From the IMG/VR virus record IMGVR_UViG_3300020428_000048, positions 1 to 32,614 of that record: DNA of 32,614 nt. One strand, given 5' to 3'. Below, in pieces: positions 24,601 to 32,247 of this stretch. A model generated the notes under the pieces. That model was not told where the DNA came from. It searched no databases and saw only the letters and a list, made by a program, of their open reading frames with translations. Source of the DNA: a virus. The translations under genes and the position numbers were made by a program. Position 1 is the stretch's first letter. Each line of letters begins with the position of its first letter.

Positions 24601-27600
24601 GATACAGGTGATGTAACTACAGCAAATTCTTATGCTGATTTTGAACGTGGCACGGAGATTGATACTATTGGTGGATTCCGTACAACGGATCTCTTTGATA
24701 TCAGACCAAGAGTTTCCCCATATTCAGTTGCTGTAGATACACGTTCTCCTCTTGAATTTGATGGTAGAACATTTAATGCTGATGGAAACTCTGCTGCAAA
24801 TATTTTAGCATCCGATGAAACTATCTTTACTCATTATGCATACTATCAAGGTAGAAAAGATAGAGTTTATTTAACAAAGGATGGTAAATTCCAAGTTAAG
24901 TATGGAGATCCTGCAGATAATCCAAAAAAACCTTCTCCTGTTGATGATGCATTAGAAATAGCACAAATTTCATTACCACCATATCTCTATTCTCCTGAAC
25001 AAGCTTCTGTTCACTTTATGGAACATAAGAGATTTAGAATGACCGATATTAAAGGTCTGGAAAATAGAATAACCAGTCTTGAGTATTATACAGCACTATC
25101 TCTTTTAGAAACAAATACTGCCAATTTATTTGTTTCAGATTCTAGTGGATTAAACAGATTTAAGTCAGGATTCTTTGTTGATAACTTTAATGGATTTAAA
25201 CCTCAAGATGATAAGATAAAAATCAATAATAGTATTGATAGAAAAAATAAAGAATTGAGACCAAGACATTATACCAACTCTGTTGATATGATATATGGTC
25301 CAGTTTTAAATGTTGATCCAACTGCTGACCTTAACTTTGCAGCAATTGAAGGTAATAATGTAAGAAAATCTAGTGACATTATTACTTTAGATTACAGTGA
25401 AGTAGAATATATTAAACAAGAGTTTGCTACAAGATCAGAAAGTGTAACTCCTTTCTTAATTAGTTTCTGGCAAGGTACTCTTGAAATAACACCTGCATCA
25501 GATACTTGGATAGATACAGTTCGATTAGATCCAAAGATTATTCAGGTTGAAGGCGACTATGCATCAACAATGAAAATGTTGGTAGAAACTGAAGGTGTGG
25601 ATCCACAAACTGGCATGGGACCGAATCTTTGGGGTGCATGGGAAACTACTTGGACTGGTGTTTCTGAAACTAATTGGGAAGAAACAAGTACAACAACATC
25701 TGATGGTCCTGAATGGGATGTTGGTGGTTGGCCAAATGGTGATCCTTCAACTAACCCTGCAAAGATATACTTTACAAGAACAACAACCACAACACAGGAT
25801 CTTTACAAAGAAACTACGAGAGAGGGTACAGCAAGAAGAGAAAGTAATAGAACTATTGTAACTGAATCATTTGATAAAGAATCTCTTGGAGATAAAGTTG
25901 TAAGTAGGGATTTAGTTCCTTATATGAGATCAAGGAACATTGAATTTGTTAGTGAAAGAGTTAAACCATTAACACAATTATATGCATTCTTTGATGGACA
26001 AAATGTAACCAAGTACTGTGTTCCAAAATTACTAGAAATTGAAATGACAACTGGTTCTTTCCAAGTGGGAGAAACAGTTAAAGGAATTACTATTAATACT
26101 GGTAATGGTCAGGAAACAATTTCTGGAGTTAATGGTGAAATAGCATTTAGAGTTGCTCAATCAAATCATAAAAAGGGTGCTTATAATGTTCCGACAAAAA
26201 CATTTTCAGATAACCCTTATACAAACCAACCATTATCTGGAGTATATTCTTCAACTTCAACAATATTAAATATTGATACATATTCTCTAGCTGATCAAGC
26301 AACTGGTGATTTTTATGGTTGGGTAGAAGAAGGAATGGTAATTACTGGACAAAGTTCAGGTGCAGAAGCAAAAGTTACAAGAGTAAGACTTCTATCTGAT
26401 ATATCAGCAGTTTGTATTGGTAGTTTCTATATACCGAATCCAAATGTTGCTACTCATCCAAGATTTGAAACTGGAACCAAATTACTAACTCTAACGGATG
26501 AATCAACAAATGATGCTGATGCAGCATCTACAATTTCTGATGAATCATATACTGCTTCTGGTACATTAGAAACAATACAAGAGGAAATTCTTTCTATTAG
26601 AAATGCAAGGGTTGAGAAAAAACAAGAATTCCAAGAAAAACATGTTAATGAGTCTTTAGGAACTCAACTTGTTGGTAGTAGAGTTAGTGGTAGTAGTGCG
26701 GAAGATATCTATGTTGGATGGTACGATCCTCTTGCACAATCATTCTTAATTGATGAAGCAAGTGGTGTATTCGTTACCAAGTGTGATGTATTCTTCAAGA
26801 CCAAGGATGATATGGATATTCCTTGTGTATTCCAGATTAGGAGTATGAAGAATGGATTACCAACGCAAAATATTTTACCATTCTCTGAAATTGTAATAGA
26901 ACCAAATGATATTAATGTTTCTGGTGATGGGTCAGTTGCTACTACTATTGAATTTAAGGCACCTATTTTCCTTGAAGGTAATGGTACTGAATATGCAATT
27001 GCTTTAGCATCTAACTCAACCAAATATAGCGTTTTTATATCAAGAATAGGTGAAACTGATCTATTAACTGATACTTATATTTCCAACCAACCATATTTGG
27101 GTTCTTTATTCAAGTCTCAAAATGCTTCTACTTGGGAACCAAGTCAGTGGGAAGATCTTAAGTTTACATTATACAGAGCAGACTTTATTAATTCAGGATC
27201 TGTAGAATTCTATAGTCCAGAATTAAAAGAAGGAAACGCACAGATTCCTACTTTAATGCCCGATTCTTTAATTTTAAAATCAAGAAGAATTAGAGTTGGT
27301 CTTAATACAAATGGGTTAGCAGGAGATATTGTTAATAAAGGATATGAAATCGGTAATACCTTCACTCAAGCTAATACAAATGCTAGTGGTGATTTAGTAG
27401 GTGTTGCTGGAACTATTACTTCTGCAACCAATTTAACTATTACTAATGCAGGTATTGGATATACTCCTCTTGATGGTAATGCTATTTTCTATGGCGTAGA
27501 TTTAGTAACTCTTACAGGTAAAGGAAGTGGTGCGAAAGCAGATATTAAGGTAGTTGATGGTGTTGCGATTGCTGCTACTTGTAGAAATGATGGTGGTCAG

Positions 27601-29256
27601 GGTTATATGGTCGGTGATGTTGTTGGAGTAACAACTATTGGAACTGGAGATGGTGGTGCTAAAGGCACACAAGTGGCAGGAGTAGGTAGGGATTTAAGAT
27701 TAACTGTAGCTGCTATAGGAAGTACAAGTACGTTAGTGTTGGATAATGTTCAAGGTGAATGGAAAGCCAATTCATCTGGAATAAATTCTATTTTCTATAC
27801 TACAAGTGCTGGTATAACAACAGAATTAAATATTGCAAAACCAGCTGGACGTGGTGGTGATATACAGACAAAAAATATTATTGAAGAAACGGATGGTACT
27901 CACATTCAAGTGAATCATAAGAATCATGGAATGTACTTTACAGATAACATTGTTAAGATTTCTGGAGTTATGCCAGATTCTAAACCAACAAAACTGACTG
28001 CTGCATATGATGCTTCATCAACTGCAAGTATATCTGTTGCTTCTGCTGCTACATTTACAACCTTTGAGGGTGTAGGTGTTGGTACAACAAATACAGGATA
28101 TCTTCAAATTGGTAATGAAATTATTCAATATAACACAGTTAGTGGAAATACTATTGGAGGTAGTCTTGTTGAAAGAGGACCTAATCCAGTAAGTTATCCT
28201 GTTGGAACTCCAGTTTATAAGTATGAACTTGGTGGAGTTAATTTAAAGAGAATTAATAAAACTCACGGATTATCAACTTCTACTGCTTCTGCTCCTGACG
28301 GATCTATTACATTTGATTCTTATAATGTTAAATTGGATATGTCAGAGAAGTTCTATAGTGGTAATGATGATAGAAGTGTTGATACTGGAAATGGTAAACT
28401 TTATCTTAATCAGACAAAATCCTCTGGTGGAATGAATATCAAGGCAACACAAAATATGCCTTATGAGATAATTACACCTATTGTTCATAACTTAACTGTT
28501 GCTGGAACAACGATTAATGCTGAAATGAGATCTATTACAAGTAAGAGTTTGAGTGGTAATGAAATACCATTCATCGATAATGGGTTTGAATCTGTTGTTG
28601 TTAATGAAGCAAATTATCTTAACACTGCAAGAATGATTGCATCCAAGGTTAATGAGGATAAGAAATTAGGTCAAATTCCTGGTAACAAATCCATGAATAT
28701 GAGAATCTTAATGAACACAGTTGATTCTCATGTATCACCAGTTATTGATGGTCAAAGAACATCAATCATCCTTTCATCAAATAGGGTAAATGATGTTATT
28801 ACAGATTATGCTACTGATGATAGAGTTTCCACTCTTGGTGCTGATCCAACTGCTTGCCAGTATATTTCAAAAGAAATTCAACTAGAAAATTCAGCAACTT
28901 CATTAAAACTTCTTTTAAGTGCTCATATCAATAAAGATTCTGATATTAGAGCATTCTATGCTATTAGTAATAATGAAGGATTTAAACCCGTGTTTGTACC
29001 ATTCCCTGGATTTAATAACTTAAATTCAAGGGGTCAAGTAATTGCTGCTGAAAAGAATGATGGAAGTTCTGATGCATTTATTAAGAAGTCAAATACTTTT
29101 GGATTTACTTCTAATGCTATTGAATTTAATGAATATACATTTACCGCAGATGCATTACCTGCATTTAGATCGTACAGAGTTAAATTTGTATTGACTTCTA
29201 AAAATCAGGTTTATGTTCCAAGAGTAAAAGAATTGAGAGTTATCGCACTTGCCTGA
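21619..29256 (+). CDS. DUF4815-type giant tail/baseplate protein, 2545 aa
   Basis: Very large virion protein of the type found in cyanophages, probably an outer baseplate or adsorption component in the place of T4 genes 9-12. The N-terminus is diagnostic: NVAPYFDDFDAANDYHRVLF, KPGVPVQARELTTLQSILQN, QIEKFGQHFFKEGAKVIPGN. This opens a region I identify with DUF4815. Residues around 1040-1300 hold FDIRPRVSPYSVAVDTRSPL and LENRITSLEYYTALSLLE, a likely helix or coiled coil in an otherwise beta protein. Residues 1690-1870 (YVGWYDPLAQSFLIDEASGV, VFQIRSMKNGLPTQNILPFS, ISNQPYLGSLFKSQNASTWE) form a conserved late block. GxGY and IGNEII modules follow (about 1935-2200). The C-terminus ends FRSYRVKFVLTSKNQVYVPR. 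No enzyme motif is visible. It starts 6 nt after gp8. Confidence 0.85.
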   Translation: MSQQTNLNVAPYFDDFDAANDYHRVLFKPGVPVQARELTTLQSILQNQIEKFGQHFFKEGAKVIPGNTGFSQRYKCVQLNNDYLGVPVEAYADQLVGTKITGERSGVTAFVDKILTSADSERGNLTLYINYLNSSTANNSTEEFSDGENLTCNATITSGLLGNTTIAAGTPFAQTISTDSTATGSSFQIQDGVYFVRGNFVNVNQETLILDQYSFKPSYRVGLFINEEIINADIDENLNDNSQGFNNYSAPGADRLKISVSLFKKATTDFDDDSFVELATIVNGVIKTQNKRGVGGGGAGKEDINDTLARRTYAESGDYYVKPFDLTVLDSLNDGLGNKGLFESGQYTYGGATASSDLALYKFSPGKAFVRGYEIQVDNSTFLDVKKPRTTKLVKDQSIIYNTGPTLKLNRTLRNPDVGIGNTYVLSLRDQRVGLTSDTTAVGSEIGVARVYDYRLESGSYDANNGSLNEWKVSLYDVQTYTSLTLNQNVTLAVPTFVKGANSGATGFIKSAVSSSTSVTLYETTGDFIKNEALLFDGIANGRIITAITQYKLSDVKSVFGSNDRLTGGDKFNADVVQSDNIVFGAARIGQESSNASVVTSANPLFPGAVSVGNLVKYTDTKSSNDPIFGRVTVVGSNSITIAGVTTVPGIANGKLPVANSAGVHTNGFQASDFTLLTTDLTGSLDNTLYTHLPRTSISEVDLTDATLTIRKTFTVNITNGQLDSSTTPTAGTNETFLAFDEERYSLIRSDGTTEAVNSSNFSFAGDGKTLQIYGLGSNDTAATLIATLRKAKPKAKLKIKDRVKSIIVNKSSKEGSGFGATTLNDGLLYGNYPFGTRVQDEIISLNVPDVIEIHGIFESENTGDPSAPAINLTSITNLTGTTSDLLVGEVVKGARSGAIAIVAEKNTSAKITILYKNDLRFKEGEALTFAESNTTAVVSTLESTSFDVSANYTYESGQEPTFYDYGRINRKVDSEPAEKKLIIYFKSCSYDSNDTGDVTTANSYADFERGTEIDTIGGFRTTDLFDIRPRVSPYSVAVDTRSPLEFDGRTFNADGNSAANILASDETIFTHYAYYQGRKDRVYLTKDGKFQVKYGDPADNPKKPSPVDDALEIAQISLPPYLYSPEQASVHFMEHKRFRMTDIKGLENRITSLEYYTALSLLETNTANLFVSDSSGLNRFKSGFFVDNFNGFKPQDDKIKINNSIDRKNKELRPRHYTNSVDMIYGPVLNVDPTADLNFAAIEGNNVRKSSDIITLDYSEVEYIKQEFATRSESVTPFLISFWQGTLEITPASDTWIDTVRLDPKIIQVEGDYASTMKMLVETEGVDPQTGMGPNLWGAWETTWTGVSETNWEETSTTTSDGPEWDVGGWPNGDPSTNPAKIYFTRTTTTTQDLYKETTREGTARRESNRTIVTESFDKESLGDKVVSRDLVPYMRSRNIEFVSERVKPLTQLYAFFDGQNVTKYCVPKLLEIEMTTGSFQVGETVKGITINTGNGQETISGVNGEIAFRVAQSNHKKGAYNVPTKTFSDNPYTNQPLSGVYSSTSTILNIDTYSLADQATGDFYGWVEEGMVITGQSSGAEAKVTRVRLLSDISAVCIGSFYIPNPNVATHPRFETGTKLLTLTDESTNDADAASTISDESYTASGTLETIQEEILSIRNARVEKKQEFQEKHVNESLGTQLVGSRVSGSSAEDIYVGWYDPLAQSFLIDEASGVFVTKCDVFFKTKDDMDIPCVFQIRSMKNGLPTQNILPFSEIVIEPNDINVSGDGSVATTIEFKAPIFLEGNGTEYAIALASNSTKYSVFISRIGETDLLTDTYISNQPYLGSLFKSQNASTWEPSQWEDLKFTLYRADFINSGSVEFYSPELKEGNAQIPTLMPDSLILKSRRIRVGLNTNGLAGDIVNKGYEIGNTFTQANTNASGDLVGVAGTITSATNLTITNAGIGYTPLDGNAIFYGVDLVTLTGKGSGAKADIKVVDGVAIAATCRNDGGQGYMVGDVVGVTTIGTGDGGAKGTQVAGVGRDLRLTVAAIGSTSTLVLDNVQGEWKANSSGINSIFYTTSAGITTELNIAKPAGRGGDIQTKNIIEETDGTHIQVNHKNHGMYFTDNIVKISGVMPDSKPTKLTAAYDASSTASISVASAATFTTFEGVGVGTTNTGYLQIGNEIIQYNTVSGNTIGGSLVERGPNPVSYPVGTPVYKYELGGVNLKRINKTHGLSTSTASAPDGSITFDSYNVKLDMSEKFYSGNDDRSVDTGNGKLYLNQTKSSGGMNIKATQNMPYEIITPIVHNLTVAGTTINAEMRSITSKSLSGNEIPFIDNGFESVVVNEANYLNTARMIASKVNEDKKLGQIPGNKSMNMRILMNTVDSHVSPVIDGQRTSIILSSNRVNDVITDYATDDRVSTLGADPTACQYISKEIQLENSATSLKLLLSAHINKDSDIRAFYAISNNEGFKPVFVPFPGFNNLNSRGQVIAAEKNDGSSDAFIKKSNTFGFTSNAIEFNEYTFTADALPAFRSYRVKFVLTSKNQVYVPRVKELRVIALA
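27415..27660 (+). repeat. GxGY modules in the DUF4815-type gene
   Basis: Two units (TNAGIGYTPLDGNAIFYG and NDGGQGYMVGDVVGVT) separated by GKGSGAKADIKVVDG. They are the same pattern as in the giant gp7-like protein, gp8 and gp14. Confidence 0.6.
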
Positions 29257-29257
29257 T

Positions 29258-29476
29258 ATGTATAAACTTGAAGGACATTCTGATCTTGCAAGAGATCCTA
29301 AAACAAACTCAATACTTAATGTTAATACAACTGACTATGAGCAATACGTTGCTAGACGTTTAGTTAAAAATGAAGAAATTCAAAAATCACAAAATGTTGA
29401 ACAAGAACTTGCGGATTTAAAAAGTGAAATGAATGAAATCAAATCCCTTCTCAAGGAGTTAGTAAATGGCAACTAA
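29258..29476 (+). CDS. Small coiled-coil protein, 72 aa
   Basis: Small protein of unknown function with two parts. Residues 1-30 (MYKLEGHSDLARDPKTNSIL then NVNTTDYEQY) follow a 'R-D-x-x-T-x-x-I-L-N-x-N...Y' pattern that I associate with short conserved phage proteins. Residues 35-70 form a probable coiled coil (VEQELADLKSEMNEIKSLLK). It may be a trimeric or dimeric tail accessory near the place of T4 wac, but homology to fibritin is not shown. The ATG at 29258 follows the DUF4815 stop by one base. A TTG at 29249, overlapping that gene, is the alternative start (75 aa). Its last 11 bases overlap the next gene. Confidence 0.7.
   Translation: MYKLEGHSDLARDPKTNSILNVNTTDYEQYVARRLVKNEEIQKSQNVEQELADLKSEMNEIKSLLKELVNGN
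29453..29458 (+). promoter_or_regulatory. Shine-Dalgarno sequence AAGGAG inside the 72-aa gene
   Basis: AAGGAG lies 7 nt before the ATG at 29466, within the coding sequence of the preceding gene, and supports that overlapping start. Confidence 0.7.
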
Positions 29477-29882
29477 AACAGTAACATTTGATCCTGATTC
29501 AGGAGTTCCTTTTGGAGTGAATCTGGTAGTTTATGGTGGTTCCAATTCTGTAACCAACTTAAATGTTGTTGATGTTAATAATAATGATTTTAATTTTTCT
29601 GCAGGTATTGGTACCACAGGAGTAACACAGGATTGGTCTGGTAGTGGTCAAATATCCAAGAGTGTTGGTACTGGAGCAAGTTCATATGCAAATGCAACAT
29701 TTACTGTTGGGTTTACAAGTGCATATGATGGAAAAGTAAAATTATCTTTAGGTTCAACAGCAACTGCAGCACTAGATCAGGGTAGATATATGTTTGATGT
29801 TAATGTTGATTCTGGGTCTACAGTATTCAAACTTGTTAACGGAAATGTATATGTCTATTCAGGCATATCTTCTGCACCATAA
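29466..29882 (+). CDS. Small Ig-like or beta-sandwich virion protein, 138 aa
   Basis: Predicted all-beta structural protein. The pattern is that of short phage proteins with an Ig-like fold: an N-terminal strand (VTFDPDSGVPFGVNLVVYGG), central strands (ATFTVGFTSAYDGKVKLSLG) and the ending QGRYMFDVNVDSGSTVFKLV then NGNVYVYSG. The 'Gly-Arg-Tyr-x-x-Asp-Val' step before the last strands is typical of this group. The likely role is a tail, baseplate or capsid decoration; the sequence does not say which. The start is supported by AAGGAG upstream, and the gene overlaps the preceding one by 11 nt. Its stop codon overlaps a late promoter-like motif before gp13. Confidence 0.7.
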   Translation: MATKTVTFDPDSGVPFGVNLVVYGGSNSVTNLNVVDVNNNDFNFSAGIGTTGVTQDWSGSGQISKSVGTGASSYANATFTVGFTSAYDGKVKLSLGSTATAALDQGRYMFDVNVDSGSTVFKLVNGNVYVYSGISSAP

Positions 29883-29885
29883 ATA
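29878..29885 (+). promoter_or_regulatory. Late promoter motif CATAAATA before gp13
   Basis: Matches the T4-like late -10 at 7 of 8 positions. It overlaps the TAA stop of the preceding gene and ends 22 nt before the gp13 ATG, a spacing very similar to that at gp25 and gp15. Confidence 0.55.
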
Positions 29886-29907
29886 TCTGTGGGGTAATAT
29901 ATCTTAA

Positions 29908-30765
29908 ATGGCAAAACCAGCAAGTAAAACTGAATTAAAACAATATTGTTTGAGGCAACTAGGTGCTCCTGTATTGGAGATAAATGTTGCTGATGAACAG
30001 ATTGATGACTTGATGGATGATGCTCTCCAGTATTTTCAGGAGAGACATTTTGATGGTGTTGAGAGGATGTATTTAAAGCATCAATTGACACAGGATGAAG
30101 TTGATAGAGGTCAAGCATCCAATGAAGCTGATAGTACAAATACAGTTGGTATTGTAACCACATCAGCAACGTCTACTAACATATCTGGTTATGGAACAAC
30201 TGTTACTAATTGGTATGAGAATTCTAATTTTTTACAAGTTCCAGATTCTGTAATTGGAATTGAAAAGGTTTTTAAGTTTGATAGTAGCACAATATCAACT
30301 GGAATGTTTAGTATTAAATATCAATTGTTTTTGAATGATTTGTATCAATTCAGTTCTCTTGATCTTTTACAATATGCAATGACAAAAACTTATCTAGAAG
30401 ATATAGATCGTTTATTAACCACAGACAAACAAATAAGATTTAATCAGAGGCAAGATAGATTATATTTGGATATTGATTGGAGTGCTGAAGATAAAGATAA
30501 TTGGTTAGTTATTGAATGCTTTAGAATTGTAGATCCAAATTCATTTACTGGAATTTATAATGATTCATTCTTAAAGAGATATTTAACTGCTCTTATTAAA
30601 AGACAGTGGGGACAAAATTTAATTAAATTTACTGGAGTAAAATTACCTGGTGGAATTGAATTAAACGGAAGACAAATCTATGATGACGCTCAAGTTGAAC
30701 TTGATAAGATTCAGGAAATGATGTCCAATACTTATGAACTTCCTCCATTTGATATGATAGGTTAA
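29908..30765 (+). CDS. 13: Neck protein gp13
   Basis: Homologue of T4 gp13, which with gp14 forms the neck that closes the filled head and receives the tail. It has 285 residues against 309 in T4. The N-terminus is diagnostic: LKQYCLRQLGAPVLEINVAD followed by EQIDDLMDDALQYFQERHFD (residues 10-49). The C-terminal part is also typical: YNDSFLKRYLTALIKRQWGQ, NLIKFTGVKLPGGIELNGRQ and the closing ELPPFDMIG. No repeat modules are inserted here, unlike gp8 and gp14. There is no clear Shine-Dalgarno sequence; a late promoter motif lies just upstream. gp14 starts 4 nt after its stop, so the pair is probably translated together. Confidence 0.92.
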   Translation: MAKPASKTELKQYCLRQLGAPVLEINVADEQIDDLMDDALQYFQERHFDGVERMYLKHQLTQDEVDRGQASNEADSTNTVGIVTTSATSTNISGYGTTVTNWYENSNFLQVPDSVIGIEKVFKFDSSTISTGMFSIKYQLFLNDLYQFSSLDLLQYAMTKTYLEDIDRLLTTDKQIRFNQRQDRLYLDIDWSAEDKDNWLVIECFRIVDPNSFTGIYNDSFLKRYLTALIKRQWGQNLIKFTGVKLPGGIELNGRQIYDDAQVELDKIQEMMSNTYELPPFDMIG

Positions 30766-30769
30766 TACT

Positions 30770-32221
30770 ATGGTGCTTAACCCTTATTTTACTCAAGGAA
30801 CTTCTTCAGAACAAAATCTTGTTCAAGATTTAATCAACGAACAGTTGAGAACATACGGTGTTGAAATATTTTATTTACCAAGAAAGTATGTAGATGAAAA
30901 AACTGTTATAAGGGAAGTTGTTCAATCCAAATTTGATCTTGCATTACCTTTAGAGGCATATGTAGATAATTATGATGAGTATTCTGGTGCTGGTAATTTA
31001 TTAACCAAGTTTGGAATTCAATCTCAAGATGAAGTTAGATTGGTTATTTCAAGAGAAAGATTTGAAAATTATATCTCACCTTTAATAGAAGATCAGGCTA
31101 ATATTAAACTTTCTACAAGACCCAAGACTGGAGACTTGGTATGGTTTCCACTTGATGATCGTCTTTATGAAATAAAAGATATTGAGTACGCAAAACCATA
31201 TTATCAGTTACAAGATTTATATACATATGAACTTACTTGTGAACTATTCAGAATTGAGGATGAGGTCATTGCCACTGGTGTTGATGATATTGATGATAAT
31301 TTAGTTGGTGATGATGTTGGTGATGGTCTGACTGAAGATGGTATCAGTACAATACAAGGAATAACACAGACTCTAACTTTAATTGGTACAGGGTCTACTG
31401 CAACTGCAATAACAGGTATTGTAACTTCTGGTGCTATCAGATACATTACCATAGGTGATAGAGGTGGTGGATATTTAACACCTCCAACTGTTGCTATATC
31501 TTCTGCACCTTCTGGAGGAACGACTGGTATTGCAACTGTTAGAATGATTGGTGGAATTAATGTATGTAACTTAAATGCAAACCCAAGTGCTCAATCAGTT
31601 CAGCATGTTGATTTATCTAATGCTGGTGCTGGATATACTGTAGCACCGAAAATTGCCTTTATCAGTGCTACTGGTACAGGTGCTACTGCTGTAAGTACTA
31701 TTGGTGATGGAACTATTGGTATAGTTACTGTTTCATCAGGTGGTGGTGGATATACAACATCTCCAACAATCACCTTTACTAATGAAGTATTCAAATCAGG
31801 TGTTACTACAGTTTCTGCTGCTGCTACCGCAGTCGTAAGTTCTTCTGGAGAAATTACTGCTATTAATATAACTAACTCTGGTTTAGGATACAGCACTGCA
31901 CCTACAATTAGTATTTCTGATCCTGGTGCAAGTGGAACTGGTGAATTTGCATTCAATGAGATAATAACTGGTGGTACAAGTGGAACCACTGCAAGAGTAA
32001 GAGTTTGGAACTCCAGCACAAATGTTCTAGAGGTTGCTTCTGTTGTTGGTACGTTTGTTACTGGTGAGACTTTAACTGGAGGAACATCAGGTGCTACTCA
32101 TGTTATAAGACTTATTAGTACTGAACCAGACAATGACGAATATGCAGATAATTTAAATATTGAAAACGAGGCAGATGATATTTTAGACTTCACTGAACGG
32201 AATCCATTCGGTATTCCCTAA
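30770..32221 (+). CDS. 14: Neck protein gp14 with inserted Gly-rich repeats
   Basis: Homologue of T4 gp14, the partner of gp13 in the neck. It has 483 residues against 256 in T4. Residues 1-175 follow T4 gp14: LNPYFTQGTSSEQNLVQDLI, YGVEIFYLPRKYV, NLLTKFGIQSQDEVRLVISR, PKTGDLVWFPLDDRLYEIKD and YYQLQDLYTYELTCELF. Residues about 200-455 are extra and made of GxGY units (GDRGGGYLTPPTVAIS, SNAGAGYTVAPKIAFI, SSGGGGYTTSPTITFT, TNSGLGYSTAPTISIS) and an SGA-type unit (GTFVTGETLTGGTSGATHVI). The last residues (NIENEADDILDFTERNPFGI) return to a gp14-like acidic tail. So a neck protein carries the same modules as the tail proteins, which suggests exposure on the virion surface. gp15 begins 26 nt downstream. 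Confidence 0.92.
   Translation: MVLNPYFTQGTSSEQNLVQDLINEQLRTYGVEIFYLPRKYVDEKTVIREVVQSKFDLALPLEAYVDNYDEYSGAGNLLTKFGIQSQDEVRLVISRERFENYISPLIEDQANIKLSTRPKTGDLVWFPLDDRLYEIKDIEYAKPYYQLQDLYTYELTCELFRIEDEVIATGVDDIDDNLVGDDVGDGLTEDGISTIQGITQTLTLIGTGSTATAITGIVTSGAIRYITIGDRGGGYLTPPTVAISSAPSGGTTGIATVRMIGGINVCNLNANPSAQSVQHVDLSNAGAGYTVAPKIAFISATGTGATAVSTIGDGTIGIVTVSSGGGGYTTSPTITFTNEVFKSGVTTVSAAATAVVSSSGEITAINITNSGLGYSTAPTISISDPGASGTGEFAFNEIITGGTSGTTARVRVWNSSTNVLEVASVVGTFVTGETLTGGTSGATHVIRLISTEPDNDEYADNLNIENEADDILDFTERNPFGIP
31435..31920 (+). repeat. GxGY modules, four copies in gp14
   Basis: Units near 31435, 31590, 31715 and 31845, with irregular spacing of about 125-155 bases, each of strand, Gly-x-Gly-Tyr, Pro, strand. 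They are the most regular run of this module in the window. Confidence 0.75.
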
Positions 32222-32224
32222 ATA
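32217..32224 (+). promoter_or_regulatory. Late promoter-like motif CCTAAATA before gp15
   Basis: Shares the TAAATA core of the late -10, overlaps the TAA stop of gp14, and ends 23 nt before the gp15 ATG. Confidence 0.4.
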
Positions 32225-32247
32225 ATAGTTAACCCCTATAAAATAAA

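Noticed and set aside
25595-25861. 88-aa plus-strand frame inside the DUF4815-type gene
   Set aside because: Wholly within a conserved long frame, and only shadow coding.
31600-32019. 139-aa minus-strand frame under gp14
   Set aside because: Its composition (Val, Pro, Ala, Ile) mirrors the Gly/Thr repeats of gp14, and it has no start signal.
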